Source of the DNA: OMOG01 sp041485845
GTDB taxonomy: Bacteria > Acidobacteriota > Terriglobia > Bryobacterales > Bryobacteraceae
NCBI GenBank assembly: GCA_041485845.1
Contig: JBGPKH010000010.1
Location: 1-36,649 of the forward strand
Length of the DNA stretch: 36,649 nt
Direction: 5' to 3'
A program made the position numbers and the translations under genes. Numbering within the stretch: position 1 is the first letter of the stretch; each line of letters opens with the position of its first letter. Shown piece after piece: positions 1 to 8,175 of the stretch. Below the pieces are notes generated by a model. The model made no database searches. It was given only the letters and a program-made list of their open reading frames with translations, and had not been told where the DNA came from.

Positions 1-495
1 GCCCGGGCCAGACGTTGCCAGCCACAACAGAACCAGCGCGGAGACCACGGCGGCCGACGAGAAACTGGCGATCCATTTGGTCTGCGTGACGGTTTTTGGC
101 CCCGCGTTCCGCGCCACGGTGAGCGTGTCCTCCGCCAGCAGCTCCAGGAAGGGATCGCCCGGGTTCTGCTCGACCCGTTCGCTGAACGTGAGCAGGCGCT
201 CTTCGAACTGCGGACACTTGTGTTCGGCCTCGCGCGCGGCCCGCCGCCGGTTGAGCCGGATCACCGGGACGATAAGTGCGGCGCCCAGGGCAAAAGCCAC
301 GCCGAGAAACAGAAACACCCGCGCTCCGATGACGCTCGGATTGGAGAACGCGAAGTTGTTCGCCACTATCACGGCGACCACGGTAAGGGCCAGTGCCGCC
401 GCAGCGGTCACGGCAGCGCCGCGGGTCAACGCGAGCAATCGCAGCCGGCGCTCAATTGCGCCCAGATACTCGGACAAGCGATCCAAAGGTTTCAT
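1..495 (-). CDS. Membrane protein of the MoxR/VWA operon, N-terminal part
   Basis: This open frame begins with ATG at 495-493 and runs off the left edge, so only the first 165 codons are visible. Its start overlaps the stop of the preceding BatA-like gene as ATGA, the usual sign of translational coupling. The protein opens with a short basic, amphipathic stretch (MKPLDRLSEYLGAIERRLR). Hydrophobic segments follow near residues 26-46 and 55-77, then an acidic/basic soluble stretch, then a third hydrophobic segment near 148-162. This is the layout expected of the large membrane protein (DUF4175-like) that often ends MoxR/DUF58/BatA clusters, but I recognise it by position and topology only, not by a motif. 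The part seen contains no catalytic residues. It probably works with the VWA proteins at the cytoplasmic membrane. Confidence 0.75.
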   Translation of the reverse strand, partial: MKPLDRLSEYLGAIERRLRLLALTRGAAVTAAAALALTVVAVIVANNFAFSNPSVIGARVFLFLGVAFALGAALIVPVIRLNRRRAAREAEHKCPQFEERLLTFSERVEQNPGDPFLELLAEDTLTVARNAGPKTVTQTKWIASFSSAAVVSALVLLWLATSGPG

Positions 496-2501
496 GCCGC
501 CTCTTTGTCCACAGAAAGATGTTGATTTCCCAACAACGATTCGACTACGGCCAGCGCCAACACCGCCAGCATTACATACCACCACAGCGAAAGCGGTTTC
601 TGCTCGCCTGCGGCCGTCCCTCCGTCCGTTGCGGAGGTCCCATTGGCTGTATTCTGCCACAAACTGAGGCTCTCCGGGGGGACCGGGGTCAGGTCCGACT
701 CGTGGCGGTCCGCATTCACCGCCACCAATTCGTTGCGGCCATTGGGCCGCCGGATGTCATAAAAACCAGCCATGGCGAACTGGATATTCGGCACTTTGGC
801 CGCCTCTGCGAGGGAAAACACACGGTCGCCTTTGGGATCGACCACATCGACGGCGGCGCCGGCCTCTTTGGAGTCGCGCAGCTCCGTGAACGAGCCTACC
901 AGCACACTGGAGGGACCGCTGTCGAGGCGCCCGAGATAGCGGGCGGTCTGCTCGATGAACGGAACGAAGGAGGCGTGCAACGGAAAATCGTTGGCGACGT
1001 TGTCGAAGGTGGAGGCGAATACCAGAATGTGGCCATCGCCCACCTGCTGGTCCAGCACCAGCGGCGTCTGGTCGGTGAGCCTGGCGACGACGCGCGCTTT
1101 GCCCGGCGTTATGCGGATGGCCTGGTAAAACTTGACGTCATCCCAGCGATCGTTCTTCAGGATCGACGGGTGCGAAGAATCCAGCCAGGCCACGGACTGG
1201 AACCGCGGGCCCTCGCGTCCGGCGTACATGGCCTGCTCGATATGGTCGTCCGAAACCGGCACTTTCGTGCGAGCCACGGACATCCGGCCCAGGGAAATCA
1301 GGACGGAGCCGCCGCCGCGCACGTAACTCCGCAGTTCATTTTCGAAGCCGCCAGGGAGGGCGCCCACGTCCGAGAGCACCACGAATGCATACTTCGAAGG
1401 GCTGATATTGGTGGCCTGGACCACGCTTACGGGATCGATCTCGAAAGCGGTCTGTCCGGAGGATTCAAGGGCCGCTTTGAAATAAAGCAGCCCGCCGTTG
1501 CTGTCGGGCTCGTGGACGAACAGGGTGTGACGGGGGTCGGCGTGTTCCACGGAGAAGAAGAAGCTGTCGTCGGCAGCCAGCGGGTCCGCCGAATCGATTT
1601 TGACTTCACCTTTGTTGCGCCCGTAGGGCACGTCGAGCGAGAGGAACTCCACGGTGGCGCGTCCGTTCTCCGGAACCTCCACCGACTTAGTCTCGGTGAC
1701 GCGGCCATTCAGGATGAGCGACACGCTGCGCATGGCCTTCGACGTGCCATAGCCCGAAACCGTCACCAGCACGCGGGTCTTTTTGTTGTCGTACACGCGC
1801 CGCGGCGCCACCACGTTCTCCACCGTGAAATTTCCCACGGTCTTCTTCTCGATGGTGTGCGGTTCCAGCCGCACGCCGGCATTCAGCCGCAGATCGTTGA
1901 AGTTCGCCGGCATGCCGGACTGCTGCATGTCGGAGTACAAATGCACGCGTAGCGGCAGATGGATGGATTGCGCGATGGAGCGCACGGTGCGCGCCAGTTC
2001 GCCATACGACGTGCGGGCGTCGGTGGCCTCGATGGAATCGATGGCGGCATTCAGGGGCGCATGATCGTCGGTGACTTCGCTCATCACCTGCACGCGCTGT
2101 CCGAAGGCCAGCACCTGCGCGCGCTCGCCCGGATTCAGCCCGGCGGCGACGGATTTGGCCAGTTGCTTGGCCTGGTCGAGGCGGCCGCCGGCGCGCATGC
2201 TCAGCGAGTTGTCGATGGCCAGCACGGTGACTTCGCCCGAGCGTTTCAAGGGCAGAATTTTCCGCTCGACATAGGGATGGGCAAACGCCAGCACAATGAG
2301 CGTAATGAGCAGGGCTCGTGCCGCGAACAGCAAGAGGTAGCGCAAGCGCCGGTGCTTGATGGAGCTCTGCGTGCGCTTTTCGAAAAACATCAGCGAGCTG
2401 AAGGGCTGCGGCGTGGTCTTGTGCTTCTTCAGCAGGTGAAGCCAAACCGGCAACCCGACCGCGGCGACGCCTGCCAGAAACCATGGGGTGAGGAAGCCCA
2501 T
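492..2501 (-). CDS. BatA-like VWA membrane protein
   Basis: The 669-residue protein starts with the aerotolerance (BatA) N-terminal signature MGFLTPWFLAGVAAVGLPVWLH, a membrane segment at residues 3-22. The basic loop HLLKKHKT, the PFSSLMFFEKR motif and a second membrane helix near 54-74 follow. Next comes a von Willebrand A domain with the metal-site motif DNSLSM at 97-102. The middle is beta-rich (a CARDB-like stretch near 220-290) and is followed by a glutamine-amidotransferase-like fold (GGGSVLISLGR). A last membrane helix lies near 638-657. It abuts the DUF58 gene with no gap (the upstream stop ends at 2502, this ATG starts at 2501). The family works with MoxR ATPases in protein or metal-complex maturation and envelope stress; the exact client is unknown. 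Confidence 0.9.
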   Translation of the reverse strand: MGFLTPWFLAGVAAVGLPVWLHLLKKHKTTPQPFSSLMFFEKRTQSSIKHRRLRYLLLFAARALLITLIVLAFAHPYVERKILPLKRSGEVTVLAIDNSLSMRAGGRLDQAKQLAKSVAAGLNPGERAQVLAFGQRVQVMSEVTDDHAPLNAAIDSIEATDARTSYGELARTVRSIAQSIHLPLRVHLYSDMQQSGMPANFNDLRLNAGVRLEPHTIEKKTVGNFTVENVVAPRRVYDNKKTRVLVTVSGYGTSKAMRSVSLILNGRVTETKSVEVPENGRATVEFLSLDVPYGRNKGEVKIDSADPLAADDSFFFSVEHADPRHTLFVHEPDSNGGLLYFKAALESSGQTAFEIDPVSVVQATNISPSKYAFVVLSDVGALPGGFENELRSYVRGGGSVLISLGRMSVARTKVPVSDDHIEQAMYAGREGPRFQSVAWLDSSHPSILKNDRWDDVKFYQAIRITPGKARVVARLTDQTPLVLDQQVGDGHILVFASTFDNVANDFPLHASFVPFIEQTARYLGRLDSGPSSVLVGSFTELRDSKEAGAAVDVVDPKGDRVFSLAEAAKVPNIQFAMAGFYDIRRPNGRNELVAVNADRHESDLTPVPPESLSLWQNTANGTSATDGGTAAGEQKPLSLWWYVMLAVLALAVVESLLGNQHLSVDKEAA

Positions 2502-3392
2502 CTAGAATCTCCCCTTCCGCACCGAGAGATACTCGCGCAGACCTTCGTCGAGCGGACGCGCGGTATTCATGAGAAAGTACTCCAAGCCTGCCCCGCGAGC
2601 CTTGGAACCGAGGTTTTCGATATGCGAGTCGATCTTGCGGCGGTACTCGTTGCGCGCGTATTCCGGAGAGACCTCCAGCGAGTTCGTGGCGTTTTCCATG
2701 TCGACCAGCAGCACCGGCTCGCGGAACTTGGGTTTGATTTCCTGGGGATCGAGCACGTGAAAAAGAATTACCTCATTCCCCTTGTATCGCAGCGGCTCGA
2801 CGGTCCGGACGATGACATCCGGCTGCTCGTAGAAATCCGAAATCACGACGACGATTCCGCGGCGGTGCAGGAAATTCTGAAAATGCACGAAGGGCTTGGC
2901 GAAATCGGTATGGGTGCCGGGCTCGACCTTTTCGATGGCGTGCAAGAGGCGAAAGAGCTGGCCCTGGCGCGTGGAGGGGGCGACGTAGTTGTTGACGTCT
3001 TCGTCGAAAATGATGAGCCCGGCGGCATCGCGCTGCACGTTGGCCATGTAACAGAGGGAGGCGGCGACGAAGCGCGCGTAGTCCAGCTTGGTCACCGGGT
3101 GGGAACCGTAGCCCATGGAAGCGGACGTGTCGAGGAGGATAAGAAGCTGGGAATTGGTCTCGCCCCGATAGCGCTTGAGGAAGCACTTGTCGGTGCGCGC
3201 GAAGACGTTCCAATCGACGTGTCGGAGATCGTCTCCTTGGGAGTAGGCGCGGTACTCGGCGAACTCCTGGGAGAAGCCGAAATCGGGGGAGCGGTGGAGG
3301 CCGGCGACGAAGCCATCGACGACGGTCTTGGCGACCAGGTCGAGGCCGGCGATAGAGGCTAGCGTGGCGGGGTCGAGGAAGCGCTGGAGCAT
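2502..3392 (-). CDS. DUF58 domain protein
   Basis: This 296-residue protein has the DUF58 core FAEYRAYSQGDDLRHVDWNVFART (about residues 44-67), then a VWA-like metal site DTSASMG at 88-94. It has no signal peptide or clear membrane segment, so it should act in the cytoplasm beside MoxR. DUF58 proteins are the standard partner encoded just after MoxR and before the BatA-type membrane VWA proteins, which is the order here. Its ATG overlaps the TAA of the GxxExxY gene (TAATG), so translation now appears coupled to the inserted gene rather than to moxR. The downstream BatA-like gene begins at the next base after its stop. The domain assignment is secure; the molecular role is not known for this family. 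Confidence 0.92.
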   Translation of the reverse strand: MLQRFLDPATLASIAGLDLVAKTVVDGFVAGLHRSPDFGFSQEFAEYRAYSQGDDLRHVDWNVFARTDKCFLKRYRGETNSQLLILLDTSASMGYGSHPVTKLDYARFVAASLCYMANVQRDAAGLIIFDEDVNNYVAPSTRQGQLFRLLHAIEKVEPGTHTDFAKPFVHFQNFLHRRGIVVVISDFYEQPDVIVRTVEPLRYKGNEVILFHVLDPQEIKPKFREPVLLVDMENATNSLEVSPEYARNEYRRKIDSHIENLGSKARGAGLEYFLMNTARPLDEGLREYLSVRKGRF

Positions 3393-3952
3393 TAGCGGGG
3401 GCTCCTATTCACCGCGGAGACGCCTCTTGACGCGGAGACGCGGAGACGCGGAGAAGGAAGAGAGTCGAGCGCGGAGGGAGCGGAGGTACTCGCCGTAATC
3501 GGTGGACCGGCGTAACGGTTCACGATTCTATTAAGACCACTTTTCAGCATGGGCACGTTGAAATTGATCAGCAGGCCGACCCGCTTGCCGGAGGATTTCA
3601 GATACGTGAGAAGTTGTGCGGAATGGATCGGCGCCACGCCTTCAGTCGCCTTGATCTCCACGACCACCGCATCTTCCACGACCAGATCCATTTTCAAGGC
3701 GCCTTCCAGTTTGATGCCTTTGTAGTGGATCGGCAGATGCACCTGCCTCTGAAACTGAAGGCCAAGCTGGCTCAGTTCGTAGCAAAGGCACTGCTCGTAG
3801 ACCGACTCCAGCAGACCTGGCCCCAAATGGCGATGAACTTCTATGGCGGCGCCAATGATCCGGTCGGTAAGAACATTCTCCGCGGACTCCGAAGCCGCGA
3901 GTAGGTGTACCTCCGCTTCCTCCGTTATCTCGGGTATTGAATTCTCAATCAT
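3392..3952 (-). CDS. GxxExxY protein (PD-(D/E)xK nuclease-like)
   Basis: The 186-residue protein carries the name-giving motif in GPGLLESVYEQCL (G46, E49, Y52). A nuclease-fold signature follows, with KMDLVVEDAVVVEIKA giving D89 and E99-x-K101, and the conserved AQLLTYLKSSGKRVGLLINFN. The family is of unknown function; the nuclease fold is a family-level inference. The gene sits inside the moxR-DUF58 operon, where it is not a normal member, and is bracketed by a 27-bp inverted repeat (3429-3455 and 3952-3978). The right repeat ends at the start codon and supplies its GGAG ribosome-binding site. The left repeat lies inside the gene and encodes about residues 166-175 of a low-complexity Ser/Arg/Pro tail. 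The last codons run to TAATG at the DUF58 start. This looks like a mobile cassette that preserved operon expression. Confidence 0.88.
   Translation of the reverse strand: MIENSIPEITEEAEVHLLAASESAENVLTDRIIGAAIEVHRHLGPGLLESVYEQCLCYELSQLGLQFQRQVHLPIHYKGIKLEGALKMDLVVEDAVVVEIKATEGVAPIHSAQLLTYLKSSGKRVGLLINFNVPMLKSGLNRIVNRYAGPPITASTSAPSALDSLPSPRLRVSASRGVSAVNRSPR
3429..3455. repeat. Left arm of 27-bp inverted repeat (GACGCGGA type)
   Basis: The arm is built from three copies of the 9-base unit GACGCGGAG and ends in AA. It is the reverse complement of 3952-3978 with one mismatch in 27. It lies inside the 3' part of the GxxExxY gene. A further related stretch, ACCGCGGAGACGCC, sits just outside at about 3411-3424. 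The same unit recurs without a gene at 28654-28679. Confidence 0.9.
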
Positions 3953-3978
3953 TCTCCGCGCCTCCGCGTCTCCGCGTC
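3952..3978. repeat. Right arm of 27-bp inverted repeat
   Basis: This is the partner of the arm at 3429-3455, in opposite orientation, with 26 of 27 bases matching. On the minus strand it ends with GGCGCGGAGA and runs directly into the ATG of the GxxExxY gene, so the repeat itself provides the Shine-Dalgarno-like GGAG. It starts 11 bases after the moxR stop codon. Confidence 0.9.
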
Positions 3979-3988
3979 AGAACAAAGG

Positions 3989-5014
3989 CTAGTCCCGTGG
4001 AGCCGCTTTCCATTCCAGGACCCTTTTCAGGATGTCGTCCTGCTTCAGGCGGTCGGATTCCGCGTGGAAATTGAGCAGGATGCGGTGCCGCAGGACCGCG
4101 ATATACAGCGACCGCACGTCTACATACGTCACGTGATACCGGCCCTTCATCAACGCCCGCGCCTTTGCCGCCAGGACCAGGAACTGGGCGGCACGCACGC
4201 TGGCGCCGTAGTTTACGTACTTTTGGACGAAGTCGGGGGCGCTTTCGTCACTACTCCGGGTACAACGGACCATGTCGATGGCGTGCCGGGCGACGCTCTC
4301 GCCGATCGGCACCATGCGCACCAGTTGCTGGAAGTCCAGGATTTCGCTGGCGTTGGTCACCGGGTCGGCATGCGCGATGGTGGTGATGGTGGTCAGGTCG
4401 ATCACCCTCATCTCTTCGTCGGCCGTCAGGTAGTCGAGTACCGTATTGAACAGGAAGCGGTCGAGCTGCGCTTCCGGCAGCGGATAGGTGCCTTCCAGCT
4501 CGATGGGGTTCTGGGTCGCCAGCACGAAGAACGGCGAGGGCAACATGTAGTTGTGCCCGCGCACCGTGCAGGCCCGCTCCTGCATGGCTTCGAGCAGAGC
4601 GCTCTGCGTCTTGGGGGGCGTGCGGTTGATTTCGTCGGCCAGCAGGATGTTGCCGAAGATGGGGCCTTCCACGAAGGTCCAGGTGCGGTGCCCGGTGACC
4701 GGGTCTTCTTCAATGATGTCGGTCCCGGTGATGTCGCTGGGCATCAGGTCGGGGGTGAACTGGATGCGCTTGAAAACCAAGCCGAGCGTTTGGGCCAGGG
4801 TGCGCACCAGCAGGGTCTTGGCGGTGCCCGGCAGGCCGGTAATCAGGCAATGGCCGCCGACAAACAGGGCGATCATCACCTGCTCCAGCACCTCCTCCTG
4901 GCCCACGATCACGCGCCGCACCTGCGTCACGATCTCCGACTGGACCCTTCGGAAGCGCTCGATGCGCGACCTCAAAACTTCGGGCTCCAACTGCTGCGTC
5001 ACGGTAGTTGACAT
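3989..5014 (-). CDS. moxR: MoxR family AAA+ ATPase
   Basis: The 341-residue protein is a full-length MoxR ATPase. Walker A is GLPGTAKT at 60-67, Walker B is LLADE at 124-128 followed by INRTPPKTQSALLEAMQE, and sensor 1 lies in LATQNPIELEGTYPLPEAQLDRF. MoxR proteins use ATP to remodel clients presented by VWA-domain partners, and here the DUF58 and VWA genes are in the same operon. A GGA lies about six bases before the ATG. Its stop is 13 bases before the gene end of the GxxExxY cassette's right repeat region and 36 bases from the cassette start codon; without the cassette it would lead directly into the DUF58 gene. No residue essential to AAA+ activity appears missing. Confidence 0.95.
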   Translation of the reverse strand: MSTTVTQQLEPEVLRSRIERFRRVQSEIVTQVRRVIVGQEEVLEQVMIALFVGGHCLITGLPGTAKTLLVRTLAQTLGLVFKRIQFTPDLMPSDITGTDIIEEDPVTGHRTWTFVEGPIFGNILLADEINRTPPKTQSALLEAMQERACTVRGHNYMLPSPFFVLATQNPIELEGTYPLPEAQLDRFLFNTVLDYLTADEEMRVIDLTTITTIAHADPVTNASEILDFQQLVRMVPIGESVARHAIDMVRCTRSSDESAPDFVQKYVNYGASVRAAQFLVLAAKARALMKGRYHVTYVDVRSLYIAVLRHRILLNFHAESDRLKQDDILKRVLEWKAAPRD

Positions 5015-5027
5015 GAGTATTCCATTC

Positions 5028-7139
5028 TCATTTCTTGACGGTGTCTTTGGAAGTTCCAGAATCGTCTTTACTCAGCTCCAGCAGGAGTTTCTGGGCCTGC
5101 CGGTAGCCCGGGGCGGTCTCCAGAGCCGCCACCAGCTCGTCTTTCGCCTTTTCGTCGTCGTGCGCCAGATGATAAGCGCGCGCCAGGTCGTAGTGCGCGC
5201 GCGCCGGATCGATCGGCTTGTAATCCACCACGGCGGCGAATTCGCGCACCGCGCCTTTGGCATTGCCCTGATCGAACCACAGGCTGCCGAGCAACTGGTG
5301 CTGCTCGTAATCCATCGGGTAGATGACGTTCACCCGGTCGAGAGCCTCCGCGGCTTCCTTCTTGCGGCCGGCGGCCTCGAGTTGTTTGGCCAGCAGCATG
5401 ATGGACTCGGGATTGCGGCCGCCGATCTTGAGGTAGCGCTGCAATTCCGCGGTAGCCGCGGGCTTGTTGTCCTTGGCGATGTAGGCCTGGGCGAGAAGCT
5501 CGTAGACGCTGTGATCCTCCACGTAATCCGGATACATGTCGCGAATCGCGGTTCCCTCTTTGATGATGCCGTCCCAATCCTTGGCCTTGAACATCTCGGC
5601 GAGTTGCTTGAGTCCCTTCTTCCAATCGTCGAAATGCTGGACCACGCTCGCCGTGGAAGCTTCCAGAGATGCCAGGAACCGCTTGTCGAAATCCGCGGGC
5701 TCCATTTTGAGTTCTTTGCGAATGACCGTGGTGGTGTCGTCGCCGTTGCCGAAATCGTGGAGCATGGCGAGCAGGGTGTCCCAGCCCCACATCTCCTTGA
5801 TGTAATCGCAGATGCGGCCGGCCTGGAAGTAGCTGATCACCACCTGCGGGGGGCTGACGGGATGGATGAAGCCGCGATCGAGCTCGGCCACCGGTAGCAG
5901 CTTGTGGTCTTTGATCGCCGCAATCTCATCCGGTCCGAGGCGGTCGCCCCACTCGGGTGAGGCGGCGGTCTCTTCATGCACGGCCAGCCCTTCGGTGAAC
6001 CATCGCGGCACGCGGTGTTTGGTAATCGTGAGGGTAAACACGTGGCTCATTTCGTGCCACATGGTGGAGGCCCAGTGGAAACTGCCGGGTTTGCGGCCGG
6101 ACGGACTGTCCATGGCCACGGAGTATCCGAAGGTGACGCCCAAAGCGCCGAGACCGGGCATGCCGAGCGTGCGGACGGCGAAGTCTTCGTGGTCGGGATA
6201 GACCTCCACCTGCACCGGCCGGTCCAGCTTCATTTTGTATTTCTTCTCGTAGGTATCGATGGCCCTCTTCATTTCCGATTCGAAGTACGGACGGAGCAAC
6301 TCCGCTTCCTTCTTGTGCAGTTTGAGGATGGTGTTATCGGTCTTGAAGGTGACGAAATTCTTATAGCTGTCCATCAGGATCAGCGAATTCTTGGTGGCGC
6401 TGTCCTGAAAACCGTTATCCCAACAGGTTTTGAGTTGCTGGTATGCCTCTTGATCCTGGCCCTGCCGCATGAGGTTGATGCCCAGTTGCGAGCGCGCGGT
6501 GGACAACTGGGGATCCATGTCGATGGCCTTGCGGTAGTATTGGATGGCTTCCTCGTAACGGCGGTTCAGAGTGAAGAAACGTGCGATGGTCTCGTAACCG
6601 GGCGCGGCGTGCGGATCCCAGGGGGTTTCCTTCTTGTCGGCCAGCCAGTCGATCGAGGCGAGGACGGCCTTGGCCTGAACGGAATTTGCGTCGATGGCCA
6701 GCGCCTTGTTGGCCTCTTCTACAGCCTTGGGGTTGTTGTTGTCCTCGAGCGCCAGGCGCGCCAGCAGTTCCTGGGCCTCGAGCAATTTGGGGTCGGCCTC
6801 CAACGCCTTGGCCGCCAGTTCCGACGCTTTGTGCTCGTAGTGTTCCGCGGCGATCAGCGCCAGGCCCAGCAGGGCGCCGGCATGGTCTTTCTTCAACGCC
6901 AGGGCTTCGTTGAAAAGCTCGGCTGCGGTGTCGGGCTGCCAGTGGTCGAGATACATGCGGCCCCAGCGAACCTTGTAATCCGGGTTGTCGGGGTTCTTCT
7001 GGACCAGGACCTTGAATACCTCGTTAGCGTCCTGGTAGCGGCGGGCCTTCCACAGCGCTTCCGCCTGTTGCAAGGTCTGGGCGGAGAGGGCCAACGCGAG
7101 CGACAGCGCAAGGGCGCTGAGCCGGAGGATATGTTTCAC
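5028..7139 (-). CDS. TPR protein with HExxH (gluzincin-type) peptidase domain
   Basis: I place the start at GTG 7139 because GAGG lies eight bases upstream and the product then opens with a signal peptide (KHILRLSALALSLALALSAQ). Longer frames would start in the repetitive tail of the upstream gene. The 703-residue exported protein begins with several TPR units (residues about 20-260). A peptidase-MA-like domain follows with the zinc motif HEMSH at 362-366 and RWFTEGLAVHEE some 20 residues on, which supplies the third ligand Glu. More TPR units occupy the C-terminal third. The metal motif is intact, so it may be an active periplasmic metallopeptidase; the substrate is unknown. It lies between the caspase-like gene (10-base gap) and moxR (13-base gap). 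Confidence 0.88.
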   Translation of the reverse strand: MKHILRLSALALSLALALSAQTLQQAEALWKARRYQDANEVFKVLVQKNPDNPDYKVRWGRMYLDHWQPDTAAELFNEALALKKDHAGALLGLALIAAEHYEHKASELAAKALEADPKLLEAQELLARLALEDNNNPKAVEEANKALAIDANSVQAKAVLASIDWLADKKETPWDPHAAPGYETIARFFTLNRRYEEAIQYYRKAIDMDPQLSTARSQLGINLMRQGQDQEAYQQLKTCWDNGFQDSATKNSLILMDSYKNFVTFKTDNTILKLHKKEAELLRPYFESEMKRAIDTYEKKYKMKLDRPVQVEVYPDHEDFAVRTLGMPGLGALGVTFGYSVAMDSPSGRKPGSFHWASTMWHEMSHVFTLTITKHRVPRWFTEGLAVHEETAASPEWGDRLGPDEIAAIKDHKLLPVAELDRGFIHPVSPPQVVISYFQAGRICDYIKEMWGWDTLLAMLHDFGNGDDTTTVIRKELKMEPADFDKRFLASLEASTASVVQHFDDWKKGLKQLAEMFKAKDWDGIIKEGTAIRDMYPDYVEDHSVYELLAQAYIAKDNKPAATAELQRYLKIGGRNPESIMLLAKQLEAAGRKKEAAEALDRVNVIYPMDYEQHQLLGSLWFDQGNAKGAVREFAAVVDYKPIDPARAHYDLARAYHLAHDDEKAKDELVAALETAPGYRQAQKLLLELSKDDSGTSKDTVKK

Positions 7140-7149
7140 TGGGGGTACC

Positions 7150-8175
7150 TCACTTGGGTTCACTTGGCTTGGCTTCACCGGGCTTGGCTTCACCGGGCTT
7201 GGCTTCACCGGGCTTGGCTTCACCCTTGTCAAGGGCCTCCTGGATTTTGGCGAGTTCGAGCAAGAGCTGCGTCAGTTGCTTCTTGTACAGGTCGCCCGGC
7301 AACGCGGCCTTTTCGTACTTCAGCTTGTCGATGGCCTGCTCGATCTGTTCCTTCCTCTCCAGCAGCGGGCGCTTTTCGGGGTCTCGGGCGGCGGCCGCGT
7401 TGGCGCCCAGCCGCACCACGGAAAACGCCGCGGCGAGCTTGCCTTCGCCGTTTTCGGGCGAGGGATTCCGTTCGCCTTCACCTTTTCCGGTGTCTTCGAG
7501 GACCGCGTGCTCGGTGGCGAGTCGTTTCTGAGTGTCGAAGAATTCACTGGTCTTGCGCTGAGCGTAATGGAACGCTTCGAGCGCCGAGATGGCTTCGTTC
7601 TTGTCGGCATCCGCCGCCGGGTCGCGCAGCGCTTCCGCCCAGTAGCGGGCGAACGACGTGGCGTTCTTTTCCGACCCGCTCTTGGTAGCCGCGATCACGA
7701 TGCGGTTCGGACGGCGCAGAAATTCGATGGACCCGCCGCTCGAGCTGGTGGCGTTCACCACCAGTTGACGCGAAGCCGGGATGTGGTCCATCAGGGTGGC
7801 CAGTTCGGCGCCGGTGATGTCCGGCCCGGGGATGTTGAACTTGTACTCCGTGCCATCGAACGATCCATGACCGATCAGAACGAGCACCAGTGCGTCGGCG
7901 GTTTTGACCTGTTTCGAAAGCTCGGTGAGGCGCGTGCGGATCTGGTCGCGCGTAGGCGCTTCCATAGTGATGACGTTGGTGTCGCCGCCGGCCTTTTTCA
8001 GGCTGCCATCGATATCGGTGGCCCACATTTTGAAACGCTGTTCGTAGTCCGGCTCGCCGCCGAGTCCGGAGATGGTGACGTAGAAGGTGGTGGCCCAAGC
8101 ACCGGACGCAAGCCCCATTGCCAGTGCAACCACGCGAGCGAAGCGAGCCGCAAACCCCTGGCCCCGTCGCTTCAT
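7150..8175 (-). CDS. Caspase-like protein lacking any cysteine, exported
   Basis: The start is taken at ATG 8175 because it overlaps the upstream stop as ATGA. The product then begins with a basic run and a signal peptide (MKRRGQGF...MGLASGAWA). Residues 30-200 have the caspase/legumain (clan CD) layout: a beta strand then the His motif VLIGHGSFDG (H103), then a strand ending NATSSSGGS (141-149) where clan CD enzymes carry the catalytic Cys. Here Thr or Ser occupies that place, and the whole 341-residue protein contains no cysteine. It is therefore likely a pseudo-protease or a binding module. Residues about 230-320 are helical and charged, and the C-terminus is four GEAKP repeats then SEPK. 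It sits between the VWA gene and the TPR peptidase gene of the same operon. Confidence 0.75.
   Translation of the reverse strand: MKRRGQGFAARFARVVALAMGLASGAWATTFYVTISGLGGEPDYEQRFKMWATDIDGSLKKAGGDTNVITMEAPTRDQIRTRLTELSKQVKTADALVLVLIGHGSFDGTEYKFNIPGPDITGAELATLMDHIPASRQLVVNATSSSGGSIEFLRRPNRIVIAATKSGSEKNATSFARYWAEALRDPAADADKNEAISALEAFHYAQRKTSEFFDTQKRLATEHAVLEDTGKGEGERNPSPENGEGKLAAAFSVVRLGANAAAARDPEKRPLLERKEQIEQAIDKLKYEKAALPGDLYKKQLTQLLLELAKIQEALDKGEAKPGEAKPGEAKPGEAKPSEPK
7166..7224. repeat. 15-bp tandem repeat encoding GEAKP units
   Basis: Fifty-nine bases repeat with exact period 15 (about 3.9 copies of GGCTTGGCTTCACCG on the plus strand). They encode the Gly-Glu-Ala-Lys-Pro tail of the caspase-like protein. 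No mismatch between units is visible, so the array is young or kept homogeneous and may vary in copy number between strains. Confidence 0.95.

Noticed and set aside
393..3362. Plus-strand open frames of 460-520 codons over the BatA-like and DUF58 genes
   Set aside because: They are shadows of well-conserved minus-strand genes and show no domain or signal sequence.
3411..3978. CRISPR-like array from the GACGCGGAG repeats
   Set aside because: The units are 9 bases in direct contact without spacers and form only two arms in opposite orientation.
7140..7232. Longer start for the TPR peptidase with a KPSPV repeat N-terminus
   Set aside because: That stretch is the out-of-frame reading of the GEAKP repeat of the upstream gene; the GTG at 7139 has a ribosome-binding site and a signal peptide.
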